Positions 31,046 to 42,312 of a stretch of DNA of 64,000 nt are shown here, piece by piece. Source of the stretch: Diploptera punctata (Eukaryota > Arthropoda > Insecta > Blattodea > Blaberidae); contig JASPKZ010007250.1 in assembly GCA_030220185.1 (NCBI GenBank), positions 3,855,501 through 3,919,500 on the forward strand, read 5' to 3'. A program made the translations under genes and the position numbers. The notes below the pieces were generated by a model. That model searched no databases. It was not told the DNA's origin and was given only the letters and a program-made list of their open reading frames with translations. The stretch's first letter is position 1. Every line of letters begins with the position of its first letter.

Positions 31046-32004
31046 ATTCACGAGGAAGTGTTCAAGTATAACCTTTTTTATGATAGTAAGGTTGCTTATT
31101 TGAGAAAAATGCGAAATTATGCCATTTATCAGTCAGAACACGTAAAGTATAACAGAAAAACTGAGGCCTTATTAGAGAGGTAGGTGTGAAGCAGGTTGCA
31201 GAGTCAGCTCCGTTCTGATTACTGGGTCCGCGGCCCGGGATCAATCTCTCGTAGAATCCGTGTAGGGGGAGTTTTTTCACCCCGTTGTGACCAATCCCGC
31301 GGCGGTGTCCAGTCAGCATCTTGTGAAATGAAGGAGTAAATTTCGGTCGTCTTGATCCGCCCACAGAAAATGTAAGCCTACAACTCTAGCCATAAAAAAA
31401 CACACCAAACGTTTGTTGTGTAATAAATGATTACTTACACAGCCCTACAAAAAAAATGTTTCCCAGGATATATCTGCGAATTTCTATGTTTTCAAGTGCA
31501 CAGTTTGCTAATATATTCATGAAAGTGCTGAATGTGTTCTAAAAAATTATAGAAGAAAATCTTATAAAAGGCGTTTCACTGAAGTATAACATGGATTTTC
31601 GACATTTTTCTTTCTATTTACGTCGGTGTATACTAATTTTTCAAAAAACAATTGACATAATTTTTGTTCATATTTTTCGACTTTTGTAGTGTAAAATGAA
31701 AATAGAGATTTAAACAAAACCAGAGCAAATCTTCCAAAATCATTACATGAATTGTGAGCATAAATATATCCGAAATTAATCTTATATCAAGGGCAACAAA
31801 ACCACTGTTGATCAGTGTTATTATTTCCTAATATATAAATAGTCTATTTAAGAACTAAAATTAATCATAGACTATTACTGGGAAATAGATATTATGGAAT
31901 AAAAGAATACTAAGTAGTCGATATCTTAGTCATCAAACTAAATCAAAAATATACAAAACTCACCTGAGGCTTTTATCCTGTACGTAAGTGTAACTTGGTC
32001 ATTA
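31046..32004. other. Unassigned stretch
   Basis: 31170-31375 is GC-richer than its surroundings, with no motif recognised. The rest is AT-rich. Confidence 0.35.
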
Positions 32005-32095
32005 ACTAAAATTGATGAAAATAAATTAAAGGTGTATGAAAGAAAGTTTCTAAGGAAAACCTATGGACAGATAAATGATAATGGCAGTATATATT
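32005..32095 (+). mobile_element. Small LINE RT thumb fragment
   Basis: TKIDENKLKVYERKFLRKTY followed by GQINDNG is the 'L.V.ERK.LRK.YG....G' thumb motif of RTE-like LINEs. Only ~30 codons remain. Confidence 0.55.
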
Positions 32096-32782
32096 AAATT
32101 TTTAGGGTTAATAGACTCTGCCTTCTTCCCCTTGTCAGCTTCACTTGAAGTAGGCCGGCAACACAGTACTGCAAAACCATAGTGTTTCTCTTTTGACTTT
32201 TTTTTTAAACTATTACAGAGGTTTTAAGAATGTAATGGAAATCTGACTTTACTTAATTCTTTTAATTAGAAAAAAAATACAAGAACTGGCATGAAATATT
32301 TTGGAATAGAAATGATAGTCAGTTAATTTGAACTGTTAGAAATGAAAGTTTAAGATAAGGTTGAAAAACTAATTATAAAACTAATGAAACTATAGGTAGA
32401 ACAATGTTGGTACATAAAGGATCAAATTAGGTGCAATCTCTAGGGCGATATTAACGGAGTGAGTTTTCTTAGTTCAGGCTGCTGAAAGTAAGATATCTAT
32501 ACAATGAGCAGTTAGCGCTCTCACTAACGGTAAATGAGAAAATTGCTGATAAAACTTACAAGAAGAAAACTGGTTACAGCACATACCTGAAACAAAAGAA
32601 ATCAACATTTAATTTTATGTTCACAAATTCAAAATAACACTAGGCATTAAAACTGATCAACGTTCTATTTTAACATATTTAACTACATTACATTATTTTA
32701 CATTCAGGAAATTTTAATTTAATTCGTCTAAATTTCTTCACGTCCTCAGATCAAAAATAATTGCAATATTAGAATATCTTAC
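32096..32782. other. Unassigned AT-rich stretch
   Basis: No motif recognised. Confidence 0.35.
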
Positions 32783-32796
32783 ACATATCTAGATAT

Positions 32797-33124
32797 CCAT
32801 CCATAGTAATTCTGCCCGAGGGCAGGTCTTTCACTGCAATCATAGCATTTCAATGCTATGCTTTGCAGCTTTAGTAGGGAATTATAGGTGTGGTAGCTTC
32901 CCGTTGCTTTCCACACTGGTGAAGGATGATGATGGTAATGATAAGGATGATGATGATGGCTGGATGATTTTCGGGGAACGTTGGGCCCTAAGCTTCCTGA
33001 CATTTGTCCTACGTGTGAGGAAAAACCCCGAAAAAACCTCACCCAGGAGCCTGTCCCGACCGGGAATCGAACCCGGGCCCGCTGCGTGACAAGGCAGCGC
33101 ACTACCTCGAGGCCACAATGGTGG
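32797..33124 (-). mobile_element. SINE-1, full-length, with 14-bp TSD
   Basis: Minus-strand copy from 'ccatccatagtaattctgcc' to the head 'gaggccacaatggtgg'. ACATATCTAGATAT occurs at 32783-32796 and again at 33125-33138, a clean TSD showing target-primed insertion. The B box is intact. Confidence 0.9.
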
Positions 33125-33189
33125 ACATATCTAGATATATAGGTCCGCATAAAATTATTAGATACACACAAAACAATAATTTTCCTTTC

Positions 33190-33625
33190 ATATATCTTCT
33201 TCTACTTCTTCTTCATCCAAAGATATAAGCCTGTTGCCTGATTCCAGTTTCATGAAAACTAGAATTGTTAAAATTGTTCAGACCATCTTCTGTGTGAGCG
33301 TCCAACATTTCTCCTCCCGTGTGGTTTATAATTCAGCAATACTTTTGGAAATCTTACTTCGGGCATTCTATCAACATGTTCTTTCCAGATGTTCCATTAT
33401 TTAAAAATTCGATCTGTAAGTTTGAAAATATTTAGTTTGTTTTTGTATATCTTCATTTCTTTTATTATCCAGCAGAGTATATCCTGCTATATTTCTTAAA
33501 AATCTCATCTCAGCTGCTTCCAATGTTTGTTCTTTTCTTTTAGTGATCGTCCAACATTCTGACCCATACATACATACAGGAACAGCCATTACTTTATATA
33601 ATTTCATTTTTGTTTCTTTTCTTGT
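33190..33625 (-). mobile_element. LINE-B C-terminal fragment
   Basis: Minus strand 33607-33401 is open: KLYKVMAVPVCMYGSECWTI, EAAEMRFLRNIAGYTLLDNK. Downstream of a stop, HLERTC and a degenerate tail end in TTC repeats (GAA tail). Same block order as LINE-B at 3.1-3.3 kb. Confidence 0.75.
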
Positions 33626-33640
33626 GTTTTAAGGGTTCTT

Positions 33641-34123
33641 TTAATATATCTTCTTCTGCCTAACAAGTATTAGGCCACAAGGCCTGTTAAGGTCCCACAT
33701 AAAATTTTCACGCCATCTCTTAGCTGGACGGCCTACAGACTTTTGGCAGTGTGGTACATATTTATAAATTGCCTTTGGGATTCTAGTATTAGATTCTTTC
33801 CAAATGTTCCAATTGGACTGATGCCGATCAATATAGTCTAAAACTGGCTTAGTTTTTGGTTCCTTTAAGATTTCACAATTTCTTTTTAAATCCCACTTAG
33901 TATATCCCGCCGTTTTTAGCATGAATCGCATTTCACAAGCCGTTATTCTGCATTTATCTGCATTCTTCAGTGTCCATGCTTCGCTGCCATAGCTGAGTAC
34001 AGGTCGTGCCAATTTGTTGTAAAGACGTATGCGGGTGTGTTTCTGAACAAAGGATGATTTCATCACACTATTTATAATGCCCACAGTTCTTGTGTATTTA
34101 TTAATTTTATGTGCTATATCCAA

Positions 34124-34128
<5 letters not shown>
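33641..34128 (-). mobile_element. LINE-B-type RT thumb and C-terminus, open
   Basis: One open frame of 160 codons on the minus strand: DIAHKINKYTRTVGIINSVM, RLYNKLARPVLSYGSEAWTL, ACEMRFMLKTAGYTKWDLKR, then CQKSVGRPAKRWRENFMWD and a stop. It is the best-preserved thumb/tail of this type in the window. The 5' side is cut by an (AT)n tract, so it is a 5'-truncated insertion next to another fragment in the same orientation. Confidence 0.85.

Positions 34129-34166
<38 letters not shown>
34129..34166. repeat. (AT)n microsatellite
   Basis: About 19 AT units separating two LINE fragments in opposite orientation. Confidence 0.95.
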
Positions 34167-34169
<3 letters not shown>

Positions 34170-34505
34170 CGAGAAGACTACATAACAATGAACTACATGG
34201 TCTTTATAGGAAGCCAGATATAATAAGAACAGATAAGTCCCGTATACTGCGATGGGCATGACATGTTACACGTATGGGGAATGAAAGAAGTGCATGGAAG
34301 CTTCTTGTAAGAAAGCCAGAGGGAAAACGCCCAGTTGGTAGACCACGAATGAGGTGGGAGAATAACATTAACTATGATTTGAGGGAAGTGGATTATGCAG
34401 GGAATGATTGGAAAGCATTAGCTCAGGATAGGGATGTATGGAGAGCTTATGTCCGCGCGGCCATGAACCTACGGATTCGATAGTGCCAGTGAGTAAGTAA
34501 GTAAG
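34167..34505 (+). mobile_element. LINE-A C-terminal fragment
   Basis: Open from 34274: MGNERSAWKLLVRKPEGKRP, GRPRMRWENN, LREVDYAGNDWKALAQDR, AAMNLRIR, TAG at 34481-34483. The upstream 'ggtctttataggaagccaga' stretch is also LINE-A. It ends with (TAAG)4 after 'gatagtgccagtgag', the element's 3' terminus. Confidence 0.9.
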
Positions 34506-34509
34506 TGTA

Positions 34510-35175
34510 TGTGTGTGTGTGTGATTAGACCGTACTGGCAATTTCTGAAAATTCTAATGGAGATAAATATTTTGTTTTAATGATAGAGGCAAAATAAAAC
34601 GAAAGAACAATACAGCGTTGTTATCTTAAGGTCGAATAAAGGCCAAAGAGTCTAAACCGTATATATATTTGCATACGTTTCGACGGACTAATGTGTTTTT
34701 AACCGAGTTTAAAAATTCATATTTTGTTTTTGAAGTTATGTTCGAACTAATTATACGAAAAGTTATTAAAAATGTATGAAATATACAGAAATCCGAGTGT
34801 AACAAAAAAATAAATATTACATCGGATATAACGCGGAGGATCGTTTCGCAGTTCAGCAGTCCAGAAAAACGGACCAGATGTTTGTTAAAAGATTATAACT
34901 CAATTTTTTTTATTTAGTGAAAATAAATTAACTGGGTTAAAAAAAAGATGGTTCCAAATCTATTATAAAAAATATCAAAACATAAATAGAGATAAAACAA
35001 TTTTCAATTACAAGTTTCAACTTGACATGGAAACAAAATTATTGTATAAATCTAACGAAGTAATAAATTACTTTTTTTTTTAAAAAAAAGAAGCGAAATT
35101 CCAGGCAACGAAGAAAGATTCATAAAAGTTTGAAGTTTCATCATATCCTCGTATAATTTAGTCGAGATAAAAAAA
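34510..35175. other. Unassigned AT-rich stretch
   Basis: No motif recognised. Confidence 0.35.
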
Positions 35176-35177
35176 TA

Positions 35178-36613
35178 TCGTAAGTAATGCCATGAGTGAT
35201 TTCCAAATTATCGATAAATTCACGACTCACGAAGTGAGGAGTGAATTTATCTAGACTATTTAACTCATGCCCCAAATGGCAGTCAATGACCAATCAGGTT
35301 TCAATGATTTCTGTTTTACAACCAATCAGAGTCGTGTTTCACGAAATATTTATCAGTGTTAAATTTACCATATTAAAGAAAGCTCCTCCTTTTTAATATT
35401 CGGAACAGGTCTGACTATTATTTTGCAGTGACTGATTCACTAAGAAATACGGCTACCAGATTGTATATATAGTGCATAGATGTCAACAAATAGCGCATGC
35501 AGGATTTAATATAAAAACATTTGTAGCAATTTATTATATCACCAAAAAAAACCACTGAAACCACTTTCTTAAATGTATTTTTTCCCAGGTAATAATCCAG
35601 AAAAATATAATTGTCATATTTACATCATACGACATCAGAAATGAATTAATATACAGTTTGATGCGTTTCATTTTTTTCTCCACTATAGAGCATTCTTACA
35701 ATATTGCGTTCCTTTGGCAATAAATAGTATGATCTGGTTGCAGTGAAAAACAAAAGCAGTAGAAGCGTACCTATCGTTTCTCATTTGTTTTCAAACATCG
35801 CCGTTTACATTAAATATATAAATATATTAAAATAACTATAGTTAAATAATGATTTGTGAGTAAACAGCTTAATTTTATTCGTTAAATAGTCCTAACAAAT
35901 GCCACTCTTGATTTCCAAATTCCCTAGATAAATTGGAAATCAAGAGTGGCATTACTTATGATAATTTGGAAATCAAGAGTGGCATTTGTTAGGACTATTT
36001 AACGAATAAAATTAAGCTGTTTACTCACAAATCATTATTTAACTTTAGTTATTTTAAAATATTTATGTATTTAATGTAAACGGCTATGTTTGAAAACAAA
36101 TGAGAAACGATTGTTACGCTTCATTTGTCCATCACTGCAACCAGATCATATTATTTATTGCCAAAGGATCGCAATATTGTAAGAATGCATCCTAGTAGTA
36201 AAATTTAAAACCAACATTATAGGTGTTAATTAATTTCTGATGTCCTATGATGTAAATATGTCTATTATATTTTTCTGCAACATCATTTCCTGGAAAATAA
36301 CTCGTTTTAGAAAGTTCAAAAAGTGTTTTTTTATGGTATAATCAATTGCTGCAAATGTTTTTATATTATCTCCCGCATGCGCTATCAGTTGATATTCATG
36401 CACTATATATACAATCTGATAGCTGTATTTCTTCGAGTCAGTCACTGCAAAATAATGCGACCTATTCAGAATGTTAAAATGGAGTATACTTTAATATGAT
36501 AAACTTCAGTTGATAAATTCGAGGCGAAAACGACTGTGATTGGTTGTAAATAAAAAATAATTAAAATGTGATTGGTCATTGACTCCCATTTGGGGCATGA
36601 GTTAAATAGTCAA
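35178..36613. mobile_element. H family (Helentron-like) inverted pair with extra 3' terminus
   Basis: Three H pieces. 35178-35255 is a minus-orientation 3' terminal half stem ('aagtaatgccatgagtgatt', 'tccaaatt', then a nested hairpin 'ataaattcac...gtgaattta'). 35256-~35971 is a plus copy starting GACTATTTAACTCATGCCCC and ending in the 3' stem-loop ('gccactcttgatttccaaat' against 'aattggaaatcaagagtggc'). ~35965-36613 is a minus copy ending in the complement GGGGCATGAGTTAAATAGTC. The last two form a ~1.36-kb imperfect palindrome centred near 35950. No coding motif. Confidence 0.85.
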
Positions 36614-36764
36614 TATTAAATATTTTAGACATCCCAGGACTGTTTCTCCATATAATGTAAATGTAAACCCAGTAATCGTATCCGGCGTAATTCCAGATCT
36701 AGGAATTAGATGAAAACCTTTTTACACAACACTTATTTATTCTACAAATAAATTAGTTAGATAA
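36614..36764. other. Short unassigned spacer
   Basis: Nothing recognised between the H pair and LINE-A. Confidence 0.35.
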
Positions 36765-37530
36765 AGGCCAAAATGCACACACTATTGAGTAATACTAAGA
36801 AATTGGAACTGGAAGTAAATATCAATAAAACTAAATATATGGTCGCACATAGAAATACATTATATAATGGAAATGGACAGCTGATGACAAGTAGGGAGGT
36901 TTTGAGAAGTGGCTGAATTCAAATATCTAGGAAAAATAATCACAAATAGGAATGAGATGCACAAATAAATTAAACATACGCTCAATTCTGGAAATGCGTG
37001 CTATTATGCATTACAGGGACTCTTGACGTCCCAACTCCTTTCAAAAAATTAAACTGAAAAGATATATAAATTATTATTCTACCAGTTATATTATATGGAT
37101 GCGAAACATGGACTCTTACTTTAAGGGAGGAAAGGAAATTTCGAGTATTTGAGAATAAAGTTAGGAAAATTTTTGAACCAAAGAGAGATGAAAAGACAGG
37201 TGAATGGAGAAGACTATATGTCAGTGAACTACATGGTCTTTATAGGAAGCCATATATAATAAGAACAGTTAAGTCTCGTAGACTGCGATGGGCAGGACAT
37301 GTAGCACGAATGGGGAATGAAAGATGTGCATGAAAGCTTCTTGTAGGAAAATCAGAGGGACAACGCTCAGTTGGTAGACCAAGAATGAGGTGGGAGAATA
37401 ACATTAACTATGCTTTGAGGGAAGTAGATTATAAGGGAATGTTTGGAAAACATTAGCACAGGATATGGTTGTATGGAGAGCTCATCTTCGCTCTGCCATG
37501 ATCCTACGGGTTCGATAGTGCCAGTCAGTT
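36765..37530 (+). mobile_element. LINE-A RT thumb and C-terminus, broken
   Basis: Starts just after the YADD region: 'aatactaagaaattggaact', SKTKYMV-like 'aataaaactaaatatatggt', EFKYLGKIIT, LPVILYGCETWTLTLREE, 'gagaagactatatgtcagtg', RWAGHVARMGNE, GRPRMRWENN, ending 'gatagtgccagtcagttag'. At least four frameshifts or stops. Confidence 0.85.
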
Positions 37531-37754
37531 AGCTAGTTATGTCAAACGTAGATTTTAAGTTATAGATATTTTCATGTTTCATTTTTTCTTTATTTGCACG
37601 TTGTGATTTATACAGGAAACATATAATACGAGGTCTCAGTTGAATAATATTGCAGTTCATTTTCTGTTTGCGAAGAATGGGGATAATAAGCGTATGTGTG
37701 TGTTTTTTATCAGTACTATTTTCTTACTATTGTACAAAGTGAGAGATTTTGGGA

Positions 37755-37945
37755 GTCTTTCCTCTGGTTTTCCTGAAAGAAGTTTCCATGCCCATCTTTC
37801 TTTCCGCATTCGTGCCATATGTCCTGCAGTTTCCGAGACTTAACTATTCTTGTTATATCTGGTTTCCTATAAAGATCATGTAGCTCACAGTTAAGTAGTC
37901 TTCTCCATTCACCTGTCTATTCATCTCTCTATCTAATGTCTGCGT
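37755..37945 (-). mobile_element. LINE-A internal fragment
   Basis: Minus-strand match to the LHGLYRKPDI / RTVKSR / GHMARM / WKLLSGKPEG block of LINE-A, followed by SINE-5. Both ends truncated. Confidence 0.75.
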
Positions 37946-37983
37946 CGAGAATCCAGTATTGCAGGTTGTATTCAACTTGTATT

Positions 37984-38305
37984 CCCGCGCCGTAGTCAAG
38001 TGGTTAAAGCAGGAAGCCTTGGCGATGAGCTATGGGACTTGCGCTTGCTCGAGTCCCCATGGGAGAACAACTTTTCTCATGGAATATCGGCCAGTATGGG
38101 ACCGGTGCCCACCCAGTATCGTGAGGCATTTCGGCGACTCCAGGCCTACAGACCAGCTATAACGGCTGGGGACCCGACATGCTGACCACATGTCACCCCT
38201 ACACTGGTTAGATGATAGTCTACCTCCGTGATTAACACATGTGGATGAGAGACCAACAGCCGGATGGTAGGCTAAGGACCTTCTAGGCCCGTCGCGCTTG
38301 GAATT
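37984..38305 (+). mobile_element. SINE-5, diverged subfamily
   Basis: Head 'cccgcgccgtagtcaagtgg' and 'gcttgctcgagtcccc' (degenerate B box), body with 'ctcatggaatatcggccagt', 'cgtgaggca', 'tataacggctgggg' and an alternative 3' end 'ccttctaggcccgtcgcgct'. The 41.9-kb copy has a similar 3' end, so the two form a subfamily distinct from the 23.8-, 39.8- and 61.8-kb copies. Confidence 0.8.
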
Positions 38306-38450
38306 TTTATTCAAGTTGTATGCATTTTTTAAAAGAATAAATAGAGAGGAGATGACTGAGGCAAAATGCCTTGGTGCGGAACTACGAAACGCGAGTTCCC
38401 AAAACAGAATATAGTTTACCCTAGAATTTCAGCGAGTAGGGTAAACTCAA
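38306..38450. other. Short unassigned spacer
   Basis: Nothing recognised. Confidence 0.3.
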
Positions 38451-38451
38451 A

Positions 38452-39208
38452 TAATTCTCATAAGTAATGCCATGTGTGATTTCCAAATTATCGATAAATT
38501 CACGACTCACGAAGTGAGGAGTGAATTTATGTAGAAAATTTGGAAATCAAGAGTGGCATTTGTTAGGACATTTAACGAATAAAATTAAGCTGTTTACTCA
38601 CAAATCATTATTTAACTACAGTTATTTTAAAATATTTATATATTTAATGTAAACGGCGATGTTTGAAAACAAATGTGAAACGATTGGTACGCTTCATTTG
38701 CTTCCTTTGTTCTCAATGTAACCAGATCATATTATTTATTGCCAAAGGAACGCAATATTGTAAGAATGCACTCTAGTAGAGAAAAAATAAAAAACATCAA
38801 ACTATATATTAATTCATGTCTGATGTAGTATGACGTAAATATGACAATTATATTTTTCTGGATTATTACCCGGGAAAAAAATTCTTTTAAGAAAGTGCAA
38901 ACAGTGGTTTCTTTTTTTGGTGGTATAATCAATTGCTACAAATGTTTTCATATTCACTCCTGCATGCGCTATGTGTTGACATTCATGCACTATATATACA
39001 ATTTGGTAGTCGTATCTCTTAGGGAGTCGGTCACTGCAAAATAATGCTATGACCTATTCAGAATGTTAAAAAGGAGGTGCTTTCCTTATTATGATAAACT
39101 TTAGTTGGTAAATTCTAGGCGAAACACGACTGTGATTGGTTGTAAATAAAAAATCATTGAAATGTGATTGGTCATTGACTTCCATTTGAGGCATGAGTTA
39201 AATAGTTT
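38452..39208 (-). mobile_element. H family (Helentron-like), long-loop subfamily
   Basis: Minus copy. At left is the 3' terminal stem-loop with arms 'aatgccatgtgtgatttcca' and 'tttggaaatcaagagtggca', whose loop contains a second hairpin (ATAAATTCAC/GTGAATTTAT). Then the GTTAAAT..-type subterminal block, body shared with 35.9-36.6 kb, and the complement of CTATTTAACTCATGCC at right. Length ~757 bp, the extra being the enlarged loop. Confidence 0.85.
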
Positions 39209-39209
39209 T

Positions 39210-39766
39210 TTAAAATAAATGATTTAGTGTGAGCGGTAATAGAACCGGGATCTCATGAACTGTAGTAATACGTTCTGACCAAAACCATGTCAGGCGCCCA
39301 GTTCGATTATATTGTATATAGATTTTCTTTTTAATAGCAGAGTTTCATATTAACAGCTGATACGATCTCCTCAACCGCAGTGATCTCTATAAATTATGCA
39401 TATGCATTTTTCCTGGACGTGTATCTATCACTTGGTAGTGACGTGCAATTTATAGTAAACATGTTTCATACATTTGAAGCTACACATCAAACACTGATAT
39501 CCAGCGTTTGTACCATTGCACTTCAACCAATCACGCTAACACACACTCCATCATTTGAATGATTCACGTAATCAACTTCTTAATGACATATCATCATAAA
39601 ACGGATACAACTGTCTGCCATAGAGAGCTATTTCTAGAACAGGAGAGAAGATATTTTGTTGTATCTACTTCCTCATCACTGCAATTCATGTTAGCAAGAT
39701 GAGATTTTGTGATAATATGTACATATATACATTAACAGAAGCTAATGTCAGAAACTAAAAGTATAT
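39210..39766. other. Unassigned stretch
   Basis: No motif recognised. Confidence 0.35.
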
Positions 39767-39767
39767 T

Positions 39768-40631
39768 ACCATGCGAGATTGGATAATTGTTTTTACAGAA
39801 TCGAGGAAACTGTTTCCGATCCGATTGAGGGTCTTTCCACTTTTCAGCGGTTGCCCTTTTACCAGCCGGCTGCTGGCCCTTCACATCCACATGTGTCAAT
39901 CACAGAGGTAGATGATCAACAGCCAGTGTAGGGGTGACATGTGGTTAGCATGTCGAGTCCCCCAGCCGTTATAGCTGGTTCCTCAACCTGGAGCCGCTAC
40001 TTATTGTAGCTACCCAATTGCCTCACGATGCTGAGTGGGCACCGGTCCCATACTGGCCGAAATACCATGAGAAAATTTCTTCCCCCATGGAGACTCGAAC
40101 CAGCGCAAGTCCCGTAGCTCTGCGCCAAGGCTTCCTACCTTAACCGCTCGGCTACGGCGCGGGACTGTTTCCGATTCTGTAAAACACTTCACAAACGTGT
40201 GTTGAACATTACTTTTTGCTCGATGTTATTTTCAAAATAATAAATAACAGTAAAATAGTAACATCTTTGTTGGAAATATTTGCGTTCATTATAAACAGTT
40301 AACAGAGTGGGCAATGACAGAAGGCCGTGAGACCAATTTAGTGATAGAATGGCGGCAAATACGTATTTATTGTTTTGTATTGTTTAAAATAAAGTTCAGT
40401 TCATTTAAAACGCAGTGATAATGTATATTAACACTACCTTTTGCATATTTTTTTATGTACATTGTACGTAGTATACATAGAGGGCAGTGGTTTTACTTCC
40501 CGCACGTGGATGTAAATGTAATATTACAGTGTAGTTATTTAGATTGCAATCCCGAAATGTAGGAAGTTGAACTTTCAATCATGGTCGAGATTGCTGTTAG
40601 TACGACAAAACGTACTATCGCGCAAAAAAAG
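39768..40631 (-). repeat. Interspersed repeat Y, split by SINE-5
   Basis: Minus copy: right end 'cgtactatcgcgcaaaaaaa', left end 'tttacagaatcgagg'. Compared with 6622-7210 it lacks ~60 bp near the left end and carries SINE-5 at 39821-40163. Confidence 0.8.
39821..40163 (-). mobile_element. SINE-5, full-length, with 12-bp TSD
   Basis: ACTGTTTCCGAT occurs at 39809-39820 and 40164-40175. The 343-bp element has an intact head ('cgtagccgagcggttaaggt', B box GGTTCGAGTCTCC) and is nearly identical to the 23.8- and 61.8-kb copies, suggesting recent activity of this subfamily. Confidence 0.92.
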
Positions 40632-40739
40632 TAATTTCAGAGTGTGTGTGATCAACATCAGGTACTTGGTACAGGTTAAGATCACAGATCATGCTTCTCA
40701 TTTAATTATGATGATAATAACAATAATAATGATAATAAC

Positions 40740-41055
40740 AATAAGAGAACTTATTAATGTAGAAAAGAATATTGTACAAGAGATTGAAGAAATCCAACTA
40801 AGATAGTATGGACATATAATAAGAAGAAGGGACACAGAACAAACAAAGAGGTATTATAATGTTTACCTCCTGGAAATGGGAAACGTGGTAGACCAAAGCC
40901 AACGTGGATAAAGGGAATTCAAGACAACATGAAGAAGAGAAATATGACAGAAGCAGACACACAAGATCGGGAAGTGTGAAAGAAAAAAATTGTATATTTT
41001 GGTTGAGGATACCTGTATAAATAACAGAAACAATCCTGAATAAAAAAATTATAAT
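40740..41055 (+). mobile_element. LINE-C 3' end
   Basis: Contains 'attgtacaagagattgaaga', 'gggaaacgtggtagaccaaa', 'acatgaagaagagaaatatg' and a stop-rich end 'acaatcctgaataaaaaaat', then (AAT)n. It parallels 18.7-18.97 kb, with an ~18-bp insert around 'acaaacaaagaggtattata'. Confidence 0.7.
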
Positions 41056-41058
41056 GAC

Positions 41059-41114
<56 letters not shown>

Positions 41115-41140
41115 TAATAATAATAATAATAATAAAAAAG
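41056..41140. repeat. (AAT)n microsatellite, LINE-C tail
   Basis: About 26 AAT units with one ACA variant, directly after the LINE-C terminus. Confidence 0.95.
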
Positions 41141-41202
41141 TTTGTAATGCACCGGTGGCATACATAAAGCTCTCCATACATCCCTTTCCTGAGCTAATAT
41201 TT

Positions 41203-41513
41203 AAAAGTAAAGTATTCCCACTACAGGCCTCAGGAGGCCCTTGGGGTAGTGGGAGGTTAAGGCTCCCACTATTTCTAGACAATCGGCACTTGATGTCAGC
41301 CGGGTTGTCAGCCCTGCGTGACGGCCGCCTTTACCCCAGAACAAGCGTCTGGTACTCATTTCCGTTAGAGGCTGAGTCGACCCCAGGGCCATAGTGCCGC
41401 CAGAAGGTTTGGGTCAGTTTAAAAATCCTGACCCCACCGGGACTTGAACCCTCGACCTTCCGGCTTGTAGCGCAGAGCCTTAACCACTAACCACTACGCT
41501 ACGGCGTGCCCCC
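41203..41513 (-). mobile_element. SINE-4, full-length, with 12-bp TSD
   Basis: On the minus strand the head is 'gggggcacgccgtagcgtag', A box TAGCGTAGTGG, B box GGTTCAAGTCCC, then the SINE-4 body and a 'aatactttacttttaa' end. GAGCTAATATTT flanks at 41191-41202 and 41514-41525. Reference copy for SINE-4. Confidence 0.92.
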
Positions 41514-41883
41514 GAGCTAATATTTTCCCTGCGTAATTAACCTCCCTGAAATCGTGGTTATTGTTATTTTCCTGCATCACACTTGGCCTACATATTGTGC
41601 GATTTCCCTTTGGTTTTCCTACAAAAAATGTTTCATGCCCCTCTTTCGTTCCTCATTCATTTAACATGCACTGCCCTCCGTAGTTTACATGACTTAAATG
41701 TTCATATTTAATCTGGTTTCTCATAAAGATAATGTACCTCTCATTTATGCATTCTTTTCCATTCATTCTTTTTTTCATCTCTTCTTCGCCCAAAAATTTT
41801 CTAAGAACTTTATTCTCAAATACTTGTAATATTTCTCCTCCCTTAATGTAAGAGTCCTTTGTTTAGCATCTCTTTAACTGTGA

Positions 41884-42225
41884 AATTAACTCCAAACTCC
41901 ATGGCGCGACAGGCCTACAAAGCTATTGGCTAGCGTCCGGTTGCTGGCCTCACATCCACATGTTAGTCACAGAGTTCGACTATCATCCAACCAGTGTATG
42001 GGTCATATGTGATCAGCATATCGGGTCTCCCAGCCATTATAGTTGGTTTTCTTAACCTGGAGCTGCTATTTATTGTAGCTATCCAAATTCCTGACGATGG
42101 TGAGTGGGCATCGGTCTCAAGCTAGCCGAAATTCCATGAGAAAATTTCTTCCCTCATGGAGACTCGAACTAGCGCAAGTCTCGTAGCTCAGCGCCAAGGC
42201 ATCTTACCTTTACTTGGGTAGAGTA
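41884..42225 (-). mobile_element. SINE-5, diverged subfamily, inserted in LINE-A
   Basis: Body matches SINE-5 ('tataatggctgggagacccg', 'tttctcatggaatttcggct'), and the 3' end 'ggcctgtcgcgccatgg' matches the 37.98-kb subfamily. The head is partly decayed near 42215. Confidence 0.75.
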
Positions 42226-42312
42226 CGGAACATAACAGTTTTATATATATTCAATTTAACATTTTTTTGAGAAAATGTTGGGATGACAAAAGCCCTCGTA
42301 ATGCATAGGAAC

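Larger units (their letters stand above)
41145..42312 (-). mobile_element. LINE-A C-terminus split by two SINEs
   Basis: Three LINE-A segments in collinear order on the minus strand: 42312-42226 ('cagttttatatatattcaat' thumb region), 41883-41514 (RT tail including the 'gtaaaccaagtgtgatgcag' GRPR region) and 41202-41145. SINE-5 and SINE-4 separate them. The reading frames are destroyed. Confidence 0.8.

Noticed and set aside
38000..38314. Overlapping frames on both strands near 38.0-38.3 kb as genes
   Set aside because: They fall entirely within SINE-5.
40798..41282. Poly-Ile, poly-Tyr and poly-Leu frames
   Set aside because: Translations of the (AAT)n microsatellite.
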